Origin: Streptomyces sp. HM190
GTDB lineage: Bacteria > Actinomycetota > Actinomycetes > Streptomycetales > Streptomycetaceae
DNA length: 64,000 bases
NCBI RefSeq assembly: GCF_009857135.1
Contig: NZ_CP047318.1
Location: 2,666,001 to 2,730,000, forward strand
Reading direction: 5' to 3'
The first letter of the stretch is position 1, and each line of letters begins with the position of its first letter. This document shows positions 8,498-16,041 of this stretch, in pieces. The notes below the pieces were generated by a model, which did not search any database, was not told the origin of the DNA, and saw only the letters and a program-made list of their open reading frames with translations. Made by a program: the position numbers and the translations under genes.

Positions 8498-10099
8498 TCA
8501 CCGGGACGACAGAGCCTCGGCGGCCTCCGCGCGGGTTCCGGCCGCGGGGACGGTGTCCTTCGGGCCGCGGGCGAGGATGTAGAGGAGCAGGCCGCCCATG
8601 ACCACCACCCCCGCCCACATGGCCTGCTGCCAACCGTCGACGAAGGACTCCCGCGCGGCTTGCGCCAGTTCCCGCGCGTGGGGCCCTGTACCGCCCACCG
8701 CCTCGACGGCGTTCGCGACACCTGCGCGTGCGGTGTCCGCGGCGTCCCGGGGAACGCCGTCGAGCCTGCCGTCGATGGCGCTGCGGTATCCGGAGGACAG
8801 CAGTGCGCCGAGCAGGGCGACGCCCAGGGCGGTGCCGAACTCACGGGTGACGTCGTTGAGGGCGGAGGCGACCCCCTGCCTCTCACGTGGCAGGGAGCCG
8901 GTGATGGCCTCGGTGGACGGGGTCATCGACAGGCCCATGCCGATGCCCATGGCGAGCATGCCGGGCAGGATCGACAGGTATCCGCCGTCGGCGGAGACGA
9001 TGAGGGCCATCAGCGCCAAACCGGCACCGGCCAGCGCGATCCCCGTGGCCATGGTGGAGCGGGAGCCGATGCGGGCGGCCAGTGCGGGGGCCAGGCCCGA
9101 GGTGGTCATCATCGCCGCGGCCATGGGCATCAGCGCGAGCGTGGACAGCAGGCCCGACCAGCCCAGGACGGCCTGGAAGAACGGGAAGAGGACGACGAAG
9201 ATTCCCGCTTGGACGCCGAAGAGGGTCAGCAGCGTGATCGATCCGCCGGCCAGGCCACGGTCGCGGAACAGGCGGACGTCCAGCAGAGCGGCGTCCCCGC
9301 GGCGCAGCTCCCGGACCACGAAGAAGACACCGGCGAGGAGACCGACGGCGAGACCGGTCAGGGTGGCGGGGGCGCTCCAGCCGTGCTCGGGGCCTTCCTG
9401 GAGGACGAAGATGAGGCCGACGACGGTGACGGCGGAGGCCAGTGCGCCGACGGTGTCGAAGGGGTGGTCCGGGTGCTCGCTGGAGTTGGGCACCGAGCGC
9501 ACCGCCATGGCGAGTGCGACGACGGCCAGCGCGACGGGCAGGATGAACAGGTAGCGCCAGCTGGCGACGTCCACCAGTGCGGCGGAGAGGAACATGCCCA
9601 GGATGCCGCCGCCTCCGGCGACGCCGGTCCACACGCCGATCGCCTTGCCGCGCTCCTCCTCCGGGAAGGTGGAAGTGATCACAGCGAGGGTGATGGGCAT
9701 GATCATCGCCGCGCCGATGCCGCTGAGCAGGCGCGCGCCGATCATGACGTCGGCCGATGGGGCGAGCCCAGCCGTCGCGCCGGCGACGCCGAAGACGACC
9801 AGGCCGGTGATCAGCATGGGCTTGCGGCCCAGCCGGTCACCGATGGCGCCGAGCGGCAGCAGCAGGGCGGCCAGGGTGAGCGTGTAGATGTTGATGATCC
9901 ACAGGACGGTGGCCTGCGAGGCGCCGAACTCGACGGCCAGGTCGGGCTGCGCGACGTTCAGTCCGGACACCGAGGCGATGACCGCCATCAACGCGACACA
10001 GACCGCGATCAGGACGGCGCGCAGCTGACGCGCGTCCGGCGCACCGCCGGCGTGGTCGGCACCGTCGGCTGCGGCTGGTGCGGGCTGGTTCGTACTCAT
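8498..10099 (-). CDS. MFS drug exporter, DHA2 (14-TM) family
   Basis: A 533-residue integral membrane protein with about fourteen hydrophobic segments. It has the loop 2-3 motif GDRLGRKPM and the antiporter motif around GIGAAMIMPITLAVI, typical of EmrB/QacA-type proton-driven efflux pumps. The ATG at 10099 follows GAGAGGAATCC. It is divergent from the XRE-cupin regulator at 10266, which very likely controls it. The substrate is unknown. It lies outside the SARP-box regulon found further right, so I do not assign it to the cluster. Confidence 0.88.
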   Translation of the reverse strand: MSTNQPAPAAADGADHAGGAPDARQLRAVLIAVCVALMAVIASVSGLNVAQPDLAVEFGASQATVLWIINIYTLTLAALLLPLGAIGDRLGRKPMLITGLVVFGVAGATAGLAPSADVMIGARLLSGIGAAMIMPITLAVITSTFPEEERGKAIGVWTGVAGGGGILGMFLSAALVDVASWRYLFILPVALAVVALAMAVRSVPNSSEHPDHPFDTVGALASAVTVVGLIFVLQEGPEHGWSAPATLTGLAVGLLAGVFFVVRELRRGDAALLDVRLFRDRGLAGGSITLLTLFGVQAGIFVVLFPFFQAVLGWSGLLSTLALMPMAAAMMTTSGLAPALAARIGSRSTMATGIALAGAGLALMALIVSADGGYLSILPGMLAMGIGMGLSMTPSTEAITGSLPRERQGVASALNDVTREFGTALGVALLGALLSSGYRSAIDGRLDGVPRDAADTARAGVANAVEAVGGTGPHARELAQAARESFVDGWQQAMWAGVVVMGGLLLYILARGPKDTVPAAGTRAEAAEALSSR

Positions 10100-10247
10100 G
10101 GATTCCTCTCGGGAAGACATGCGGAGGCAGCGGCGGACCCGTGTCCGGCCGCCGGGATCGGGCTGGAGATCGGTGGGCGCGCGCCGGGCGGCTGTCGGGC
10201 GGCGGCGTCGTGCCTCTGCGCAGGACGCTAATCCCGTCTTGCGGGAA

Positions 10248-10265
10248 GGGCATACGATGTTGCCC
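10248..10265. promoter_or_regulatory. inverted repeat before XRE-cupin gene
   Basis: GGGCA and TGCCC arms flank the eight bases TACGATGT directly in front of the ATG at 10266, in the MFS/XRE divergent region. Its position suits an operator for autoregulation by the XRE protein. This is inferred from symmetry alone. Confidence 0.4.
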
Positions 10266-10856
10266 ATGACGCAAGGCGACAGCGAGTTGGACAGCCTCGT
10301 ACGCAAACGCATCCGTGCTTTGCGGGTGGCGCAGGGCTGGTCCCTGGAGGAACTGGCCGACCGCGCCAGGTTCAGTCAGTCCACGCTCTCCCGCATCGAG
10401 AACGGCCGACGGCGTCTCGCGCTGGACCAGTTGGTCGCCCTGGCCCGCGCTCTGGACACCTCTCTGGACCAGTTGGTGGAGACCGCCTCCGACGACGTCG
10501 TCACCAGTCCCATGATCGACAGTGCGCACGGGCTGATGCGCTGGCCCGTCAAGGGCGACCCCGGTATGAGTGTCGTGCGCCAGCGGATGACCGAGCCGCC
10601 CCAGGACCATCCCTCGCGCATGCGTGCCCACCCGGGCCGCGAATGGCTCGTGGTCCTGTCCGGCACCGCGGTGCTCCTGCTGGGCAACCGGCGCTTTCGC
10701 GTCGAGACGAACCAGGCCGCCGAGTTCCCCACGATGCTGCCGCACGCCATCGGCGCCGAGGGCGGACCCTGCGAGATCCTGGGCATCTTCGATCGCGACG
10801 CCCGCCGCGGCCACCAGCGCGACACCCCACGCGCCGACAGCGGCGACCACGCTTGA
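10266..10856 (+). CDS. XRE-family transcriptional regulator with C-terminal cupin
   Basis: A 196-residue regulator. An HTH_3 domain (LRVAQGWSLEELADRARFSQSTLSRIENGRR) occupies residues about 15-70. A small cupin barrel follows (PGREWLVVLSGTAVLLLGNRRF ... EFPTMLPHAIGA), a standard small-ligand-sensing layout. An ATG three codons earlier (10257) is possible; both lie next to an inverted repeat. It is divergent from the MFS exporter by 166 bp, so the exporter is its likely target. Confidence 0.85.
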   Translation: MTQGDSELDSLVRKRIRALRVAQGWSLEELADRARFSQSTLSRIENGRRRLALDQLVALARALDTSLDQLVETASDDVVTSPMIDSAHGLMRWPVKGDPGMSVVRQRMTEPPQDHPSRMRAHPGREWLVVLSGTAVLLLGNRRFRVETNQAAEFPTMLPHAIGAEGGPCEILGIFDRDARRGHQRDTPRADSGDHA

Positions 10857-10988
10857 GAAGGCTCCCGCACGGGACCGTCGGCCCGCTGAGGAGTGGCGTC
10901 TTGCGCGTCCGGCACTCCGCACCGCCGTCTCGTTGCCGATACGGGAAGCCAGGACGCCCCGCGTGCGTGATCGCCGTAGCGTCGGGCC

Positions 10989-11849
10989 ATGACCCACACA
11001 CACCCGCAGACCTCCCTCCCTGGCCACCACCGGCATGACGTCGACGGGCAGGCGGAGATCCTCGACCTGGACGCACAGGTTCTGGCCGAGCACACCGCCG
11101 CCCTCGCCCGGTGGCTGCCGGTTCAGGAACCACCCGGCCGGATCGTGGACCTGGGATGCGGCACCGGGGCGGGCACCTTCACGCTCCTCGACCGTTTCCC
11201 CGGCGCCCACATCACGGCGGTCGACATCTCGGCCGGACACCTCCAGCGCCTGCGGGAGAAGGCGCGGGCCCGGGGCGTGGAGGGGCACGTGCGTACCGTT
11301 CAGGCCGATCTCGACGAGGCCGACTGGCCCGACCTCGGCGCGCCGGACCTGGTCTGGGCATCAGCCTCGTTGCACCACGCGGCCCGTCCCGACCGTGCCC
11401 TGCGCCACGTCCACGACCTGCTCCCGCCGGGCGGACTGTTCGCCGTGGTGGAACTGTCCGGCTTCCCCCGGTTCCTGCCCGAGGACGCCCCGGAGGACCG
11501 GCCCGGCCTGGAGGAGCGCTGCCACGAGGCGAGCAGTCGCCTCCACGCCGAGCACGTCCCCCACCGCGGTGCCGACTGGGGGCTGAAGCTGGTCGAGGCA
11601 GGGTTCGCCGTCGAGGGCGAACTCACTGTCGCCGTGAACATCCCAGGCTCCGACAACAAGGCGGTCGGCGCCTACGCCCTCGGCAGCCTGCAGCGCATGC
11701 GCCGGAGCGTGGCCGACGCACTCCCGGCCGAGGACCTGGCCGCGATCGACCGGCTGCTCGACATCGGCGGCGCGCACAGCATCCTGCGCCGCGACGATCT
11801 CGCCGTGCGCACCGAACGCACCGTCTGGGCCGCACGCCGTACCGCCTGA
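10989..11849 (+). CDS. class I SAM-dependent methyltransferase
   Basis: A 286-residue methyltransferase. Motif I is VDLGCGTGAGT (residues 53-63), with the acidic strand-2 end ITAVDIS and the post-motif segments LVWASASLHHAARPDRALR and LLPPGGLFAVVE. It is a member of the UbiE/Methyltransf_25 group. A TAGCGT hexamer at 10977-10982, seven bases before the ATG, suggests a leaderless transcript. The substrate is unknown. It lies in the same orientation as the XRE gene, 132 bp downstream. Confidence 0.85.
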   Translation: MTHTHPQTSLPGHHRHDVDGQAEILDLDAQVLAEHTAALARWLPVQEPPGRIVDLGCGTGAGTFTLLDRFPGAHITAVDISAGHLQRLREKARARGVEGHVRTVQADLDEADWPDLGAPDLVWASASLHHAARPDRALRHVHDLLPPGGLFAVVELSGFPRFLPEDAPEDRPGLEERCHEASSRLHAEHVPHRGADWGLKLVEAGFAVEGELTVAVNIPGSDNKAVGAYALGSLQRMRRSVADALPAEDLAAIDRLLDIGGAHSILRRDDLAVRTERTVWAARRTA

Positions 11850-11950
11850 GTGCCCGGCCGCCGGCGGCGGGCGCCCAACACGCCCCCCTGCGGGCCACCG
11901 GTCCGCCCGGCCGCGGCGACGGGGCCCGAGGCGGAGCCGCCCCTTCGTCT

Positions 11951-12862
11951 TCATTCCGCTCGCGGCCGGGCTGTGTCCTGGCGGCCGATCTCGTCCAACT
12001 CGGCAAGGTCCTCGTCGGAGAGCGAGAGCCCCGCGCCGACGACGTTCTCGCGCAGGTGCGCCACCGACGAGGTGCCGGGAATGAGCAGGATGTTCGGCGA
12101 CCGCCGCAGCAGCCAGGCCAGGGCGACCGACATCGGCGTCGCGTCCAGCCGGGTGGCCACGGCGGAAAGCGCCGTGGACTGCAGCGGGGAGAAGCCGCCG
12201 AGCGGGAAGAAGGGCACGTAGGCGATGCCCTGGTCGGCGAGGTCGTCGATCAGCTCGTCGTCCTGGCGGTGGGCGAGGTTGTACATGTTCTGCACACACA
12301 CGATCGGCGCGATCGTCTGCGCCTCGGCGACCTGTTCCGCCGTCGCGTTGCTCACTCCGAGGTGCCTGATCAGGCCCTGCTGCCGCAGTTCGACGAGGGT
12401 CTCGAAGGGCTCGGCGAGCGAGCCCGGCCGGGGACCCTGAGCGTTGCCGAGCCGGAGATTGACGACATCGAGCGCGGCGAGGCCGAGGTCCTCGAGGTTC
12501 TCGTGGACGGCACGGCGCAGGTCCTCGGGCCGCCGGGCCGGGGGCCAGCCGCCCTGCTGATCGCGGACCGCACCCACTTTGGTCACGATGTGCAGCGATG
12601 CGGAGTAGGGGTGCAGCGCTTCACGGATCAGCTGGTTGGTGACACGGGGGCCGTACGCGCCGGCGGTGTCCATGTGCGTGATGCCGAGGCCGGCGGCCTC
12701 GCGCAGGACGGCGAGCGCGCCGTCGCGGTCGGCAGGCGGGCCCATGACCCCGGGGCCGGCGAGCTGCATGGCGCCGTAGCCGAAGCGGGTGACGGTCAGA
12801 TCGCCCAGGGTCCAGGTGCCGCCGGGCAGGGAAACGGAGGGGGAGTCGGTGGTTTCGCTCAT
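11951..12862 (-). CDS. aldo/keto reductase
   Basis: A 303-residue TIM-barrel aldo/keto reductase. It shows the family segments GYGAMQLAGPG, HMDTAGAYGPRVTNQLIREAL (containing the catalytic Asp and Tyr), IVTKVG (Lys) and the NADPH-binding tail LIPGTSSVAHLRENV. I chose the ATG at 12862 because upstream codons overlap the promoter region. It is divergent from a LysR gene, with a LysR-type operator between them, so it is probably that regulator's target. It is a cytoplasmic NADPH-dependent carbonyl reductase of unknown substrate. Confidence 0.85.
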   Translation of the reverse strand: MSETTDSPSVSLPGGTWTLGDLTVTRFGYGAMQLAGPGVMGPPADRDGALAVLREAAGLGITHMDTAGAYGPRVTNQLIREALHPYSASLHIVTKVGAVRDQQGGWPPARRPEDLRRAVHENLEDLGLAALDVVNLRLGNAQGPRPGSLAEPFETLVELRQQGLIRHLGVSNATAEQVAEAQTIAPIVCVQNMYNLAHRQDDELIDDLADQGIAYVPFFPLGGFSPLQSTALSAVATRLDATPMSVALAWLLRRSPNILLIPGTSSVAHLRENVVGAGLSLSDEDLAELDEIGRQDTARPRAE

Positions 12863-12920
12863 GCCGTCGATGCTCGCTCGCGGACGAGCGGGGCATCCAA
12901 TACCGATACGGTGCCCTGTC

Positions 12921-12935
12921 ATACCTGTTAGGTAT
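12921..12935. promoter_or_regulatory. LysR-type operator (T-N11-A palindrome)
   Basis: ATACCTGTTAGGTAT is a perfect palindrome with 6-bp arms around GTT and contains T-N11-A. It lies between the divergent aldo/keto reductase (start 12862) and LysR gene (start 12956), the standard position for a LysR autoregulatory box. It overlaps a plausible -10 for the LysR gene. Confidence 0.7.
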
Positions 12936-12955
12936 CACCCAAGTACCCTGTGACC

Positions 12956-13819
12956 ATGGAGATGTTGGAGACCCGCGAGCTGAGGTACTTCATCACCGTC
13001 GCCGAGGAACTGCACTTCGGCCGCGCCGCCCAGCGCCTCGGCATGGCCCAGCCGCCGCTGTCCCGGGCGATCCAGCAGCTCGAGCGGCGCCTCGGCGTCT
13101 GTCTGCTGAGACGCAACCGCCGCGGCGTCTGGCTGACCGACGCCGGAGAGATGCTGCTGCACGAGGGCCGCGCAGCCCTCGACGCGACCACCGCCGCCGC
13201 TCGCCGCACCCGTCGTGCCGCCGGCGCCGACAGGCCGGGCGGTCCCCGCAGTCGTCTGGTGCTGGCGGTGAAGGCCGGCGCGTCTCACGAGCTGCTGCAC
13301 AAGCTCCTCGACGCCTACGCGGCCGACCCCGACGCCGCCGAGATAGAGGTGCTGCCGAGCGGCACGTGCGAGCAGGAAGCGATGCTGCGCGACGGCCGCG
13401 CCGATGTGGCGCTCATGCACGCACCGTTCAACTCCCTTGCCGGGTTCGACAGCGAGGAACTGACGACGGAGGGGCAGATCGCCATCCTGCCCGCCGGGCA
13501 CCCCCTCGCCGCGCACAGCACGCTGGCCCTGGACGACGTCCGCGACATCCCCGGCCTTCCGCTCGCCCGCTGGCCCCGCAACGGCACGTACCCGCCCGGA
13601 CCGGGCCCCGAGATCCACGACCTGACACAGCTCGCCCAGCTGATCGCCCTCGGACGTACCGTGGCCGTCTTCCCCGACTCCGCCCGTGCCTGGCTGTGGG
13701 CCGAGCACACCGCCGTCCCGCTGACCGACGCACCCCCCGTCGTCACGCACATCGCCTGGCCCGCGCACAGCCGCTCCCTCGCCCTCGCCGGGCTGGTCCG
13801 CACGGCCACACGGCTCTGA
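12956..13819 (+). CDS. LysR-family transcriptional regulator
   Basis: A 287-residue LTTR. The N-terminal winged helix-turn-helix reads RELRYFITVAEELHFGRAAQ, then LGMAQPPLSRAIQQLE, followed by a substrate-binding domain from about residue 95. The ATG at 12956 gives the usual short N-terminus; a GTG at 12950 is possible. It is divergent from the aldo/keto reductase across the T-N11-A operator and probably regulates that gene and itself. Confidence 0.88.
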   Translation: MEMLETRELRYFITVAEELHFGRAAQRLGMAQPPLSRAIQQLERRLGVCLLRRNRRGVWLTDAGEMLLHEGRAALDATTAAARRTRRAAGADRPGGPRSRLVLAVKAGASHELLHKLLDAYAADPDAAEIEVLPSGTCEQEAMLRDGRADVALMHAPFNSLAGFDSEELTTEGQIAILPAGHPLAAHSTLALDDVRDIPGLPLARWPRNGTYPPGPGPEIHDLTQLAQLIALGRTVAVFPDSARAWLWAEHTAVPLTDAPPVVTHIAWPAHSRSLALAGLVRTATRL

Positions 13820-13862
13820 CCCACCCGTGCCCGGCCGCCGGTTCACGCCTCGCGCACGCCTC

Positions 13863-14846
13863 TCACCCGGCCCTATCGGCTGCGTCGAGGAGCGCGTACG
13901 CCCGCACCGGGAAGGTGCCCATTCCCTCGACGGGCGGCGGTGCGGCGTGGAAGCGGAAGCCCTGCGGCGGAAGGCGGTCCAGGCCGCGCAGGTGCTCCAC
14001 GACGGGGATGCCGGCGGCGAGGAGTCCGGTGTGGGCGGGGCGGGTGCCGTCGTCGGTGTCGTCGATGTTGAGGGAGTCGATGCCGACCAGGGCCGCCCGC
14101 CGGTCGACCAGCCAGGCCACGGCGTCCGCCGTCAGGTAGGGGTGGCCGTGGCCGTACCGCTCGGTGCCCCAGTGCCGGTCCCATCCGGTGTGGATCAGTA
14201 CGGCCCGCCCCGTGACGTCGTACGGCAGCAGCGCGGCGCGGTCGACCGCCCGGCCTCCGGCGTCGTGGACGCGGACGACGACGCCGTCGAGGTCGGCGAA
14301 CGTGCCGATCGGCAGCCCGGCCAGGTCGTGTCCGCCGCCGAAGCGGTGGAAGGGGCTGTCCAGGTAGGTGCCCGTGTTGGAGACCATCGTGATGCGGCCG
14401 ATGGCGAACTCGGTGCCGGGCGCGTAGTGGTCACGGGACGCCTCCCGTGTGAGGTGCTCGCCGATCTCGGGGCCGGGCAGTCCGGGGTACGTGGTCATCC
14501 CGTGCCGGATGGTGTGGCTGAGGTCGACGATCCGGCGGCCGTCCCGCCCGCGCTCGGCGTCCGAGCCGCGCGCGCCGCTCTCCGTGCCGTCCGCGGTCCG
14601 GCGGCCCTCGCCGCCGGTGCCGCGTGACCCCTTGTGCGGCTCCCGCACCGCCTCCCGGCCGCTGACCCGCACCGTGTCGACCATGAGCAGTCCGAGATGC
14701 CGGACGAACAGCTCGGCCAGTTCCGCGTCACCGATCTCCGGTCCGGGCACGTCCAGCAGGAAGCCCCGCGTCCGCAGTCCGCCGCCGTTGCCGAAGGTCA
14801 CCTCGGCGTCGAACCGGACCCGCCACTGCTCGTCGTTCTCGCTCAT
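13863..14846 (-). CDS. cyclase-family (kynurenine formamidase-like) hydrolase with N-terminal extension
   Basis: A 327-residue protein. Residues 1-75 are an extra domain (VRFDAEVTFGNGGGL ... HLGLLMVDTVRV), then a charged Gly/Arg-rich linker. The cyclase fold runs from about residue 110 (RIVDLSHTIRHGMTTYPG ... LVGIDSLNIDD). The family metal motif HxGTHxDxPxH appears as NTGTYLDSPFH, so two of the usual metal-ligand histidines are Asn and Tyr. GGGAGGATC precedes the ATG at 14846. It is divergent from a LysR gene that probably controls it. It is either a variant hydrolase or a binding protein. Confidence 0.75.
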   Translation of the reverse strand: MSENDEQWRVRFDAEVTFGNGGGLRTRGFLLDVPGPEIGDAELAELFVRHLGLLMVDTVRVSGREAVREPHKGSRGTGGEGRRTADGTESGARGSDAERGRDGRRIVDLSHTIRHGMTTYPGLPGPEIGEHLTREASRDHYAPGTEFAIGRITMVSNTGTYLDSPFHRFGGGHDLAGLPIGTFADLDGVVVRVHDAGGRAVDRAALLPYDVTGRAVLIHTGWDRHWGTERYGHGHPYLTADAVAWLVDRRAALVGIDSLNIDDTDDGTRPAHTGLLAAGIPVVEHLRGLDRLPPQGFRFHAAPPPVEGMGTFPVRAYALLDAADRAG

Positions 14847-14916
14847 GGCCCGATCCTCCCTGCAGCCGCACTTCACCACAAGCAAGGATTACTGAAGCAC
14901 AGCTACAGTGCCGCTT

Positions 14917-15846
14917 ATGGAACTCGACCCCCGCCGTCTGCGCGTCCTGCGTGCCGTGGCGCTGCGCGGCGGGGTGGTGGACGCGGCGAAGGTGCTGCAT
15001 CTGACGCCGTCGGCCGTCTCACAGCATCTCGCGCAGCTGGAGCGGGAGGTCGGCCGTCCGCTGGTGGACCGCTCGCGCCGCCGGGCCGGGCTGACCCCGG
15101 CGGGGCGGCTGCTGGCGGCACGCGCCGAACGCATCGAGCAGGAGCTGGCCGAGGCGCGCCGCGAGCTCGCCGAACTGAGCGGCCGGGCGACCGGCCCGGT
15201 GGCCGTCGCCGCGTTCTCCTCGGCGGTGTGCCACCTCCTGGTCCCGGCCCTCGCCGCTCTCGCCCGCACCCATCCTGGCCTGGAGCCGCGCGTCATCGAG
15301 GCGGAGGGCCCCGACGCCCTGCGGGAGCTGCGCACCGGGGGCCTGGACCTGCTGGTCGTCGAGTACGACCGCGCGGATCCCGACCCCGCCGGGCAGGGGC
15401 GCGACCTGGAGTCGACGGCCGTCGCCGACGACGAGTACCGGGTGATCACCCCGGCGGACTGGTCACCGCCGCCCCGCTCGGTGCGTGACCTCGCCGAGCG
15501 TCCCTGGGTCGCGGCGCCGCCCGGCACCGCGTGCGGCCGGGCCCTGGAGCGCATCTCCGCCGAGTACGGCTTCACCGCGCGGTGCGCCCATGTCGGCCGG
15601 GAGTTCCCGACCGTGCTCGCCCTGGTCCGGGCGGGTCTCGGCGCCGCGGTCGTCCCGACCCTGGCTCTCGCCGGGGCGCCCGCCGAGACGGTCTCGCTCC
15701 CGTCGGCACCCGTGGCGGGCCACCGCCGCATCGCCGCGGTCCACCGGGCCTCCCGCTCGGGCCCCGATCCCCTGGTCGCGGCGGTGACGGACGCCCTGCG
15801 CAGGGCCGCGGTGGACCTGGGGCTGACGCCCACGACAGCGGGTTGA
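14917..15846 (+). CDS. LysR-family transcriptional regulator
   Basis: A 309-residue LTTR with HTH segment RVLRAVALRGGVVDAAKVLHLTPSAVSQHLAQLE and a substrate-binding domain beginning near RATGPVAVAAFSSAVCHLLVPAL. The hexamer TACAGT at 14904-14909 lies seven bases before the ATG at 14917, suggesting a leaderless mRNA. It is divergent from the cyclase-family gene across 70 bp. It is convergent with the first MMPL gene and separated from it by a nested hairpin. Confidence 0.85.
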   Translation: MELDPRRLRVLRAVALRGGVVDAAKVLHLTPSAVSQHLAQLEREVGRPLVDRSRRRAGLTPAGRLLAARAERIEQELAEARRELAELSGRATGPVAVAAFSSAVCHLLVPALAALARTHPGLEPRVIEAEGPDALRELRTGGLDLLVVEYDRADPDPAGQGRDLESTAVADDEYRVITPADWSPPPRSVRDLAERPWVAAPPGTACGRALERISAEYGFTARCAHVGREFPTVLALVRAGLGAAVVPTLALAGAPAETVSLPSAPVAGHRRIAAVHRASRSGPDPLVAAVTDALRRAAVDLGLTPTTAG

Positions 15847-15918
15847 CCGGCACGGCGCGGGAGGGCCCGCGGCGAACGGCACACCCCGTGGACGACGGCG
15901 GACGGCGGACGGCGGACA

Positions 15919-15972
15919 CCACGGCCCCCGGCCGGTGCGCCCCTGTGCGGGGCGCCGACGCGGGGGCCGTGG
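15919..15972. terminator. nested hairpin between convergent LysR and MMPL genes
   Basis: Arms CCACGGCCCCCG (15919-15930) and CGGGGGCCGTGG (15961-15972) are perfectly complementary, with an inner stem built on GCGCCCC and GGGGCGC. It is probably a bidirectional terminator marking the left edge of the cluster. Just before it are three GACGGCG repeats (15894-15914). Confidence 0.65.
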
Positions 15973-16041
15973 TCAGTGGGTCCCGGGCTTTCCCGGTTCG
16001 GTCCGACGGTCGCCGGCCGACGGGCGCCGGCCGGCACCGTG

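Noticed and set aside
10857..10975. A third, degraded copy of the 170-bp hairpin element.
   Set aside because: Only short stretches (GAGTGGCGTCTTGCGCGT) look similar; the inverted ends with AACGTT are absent.
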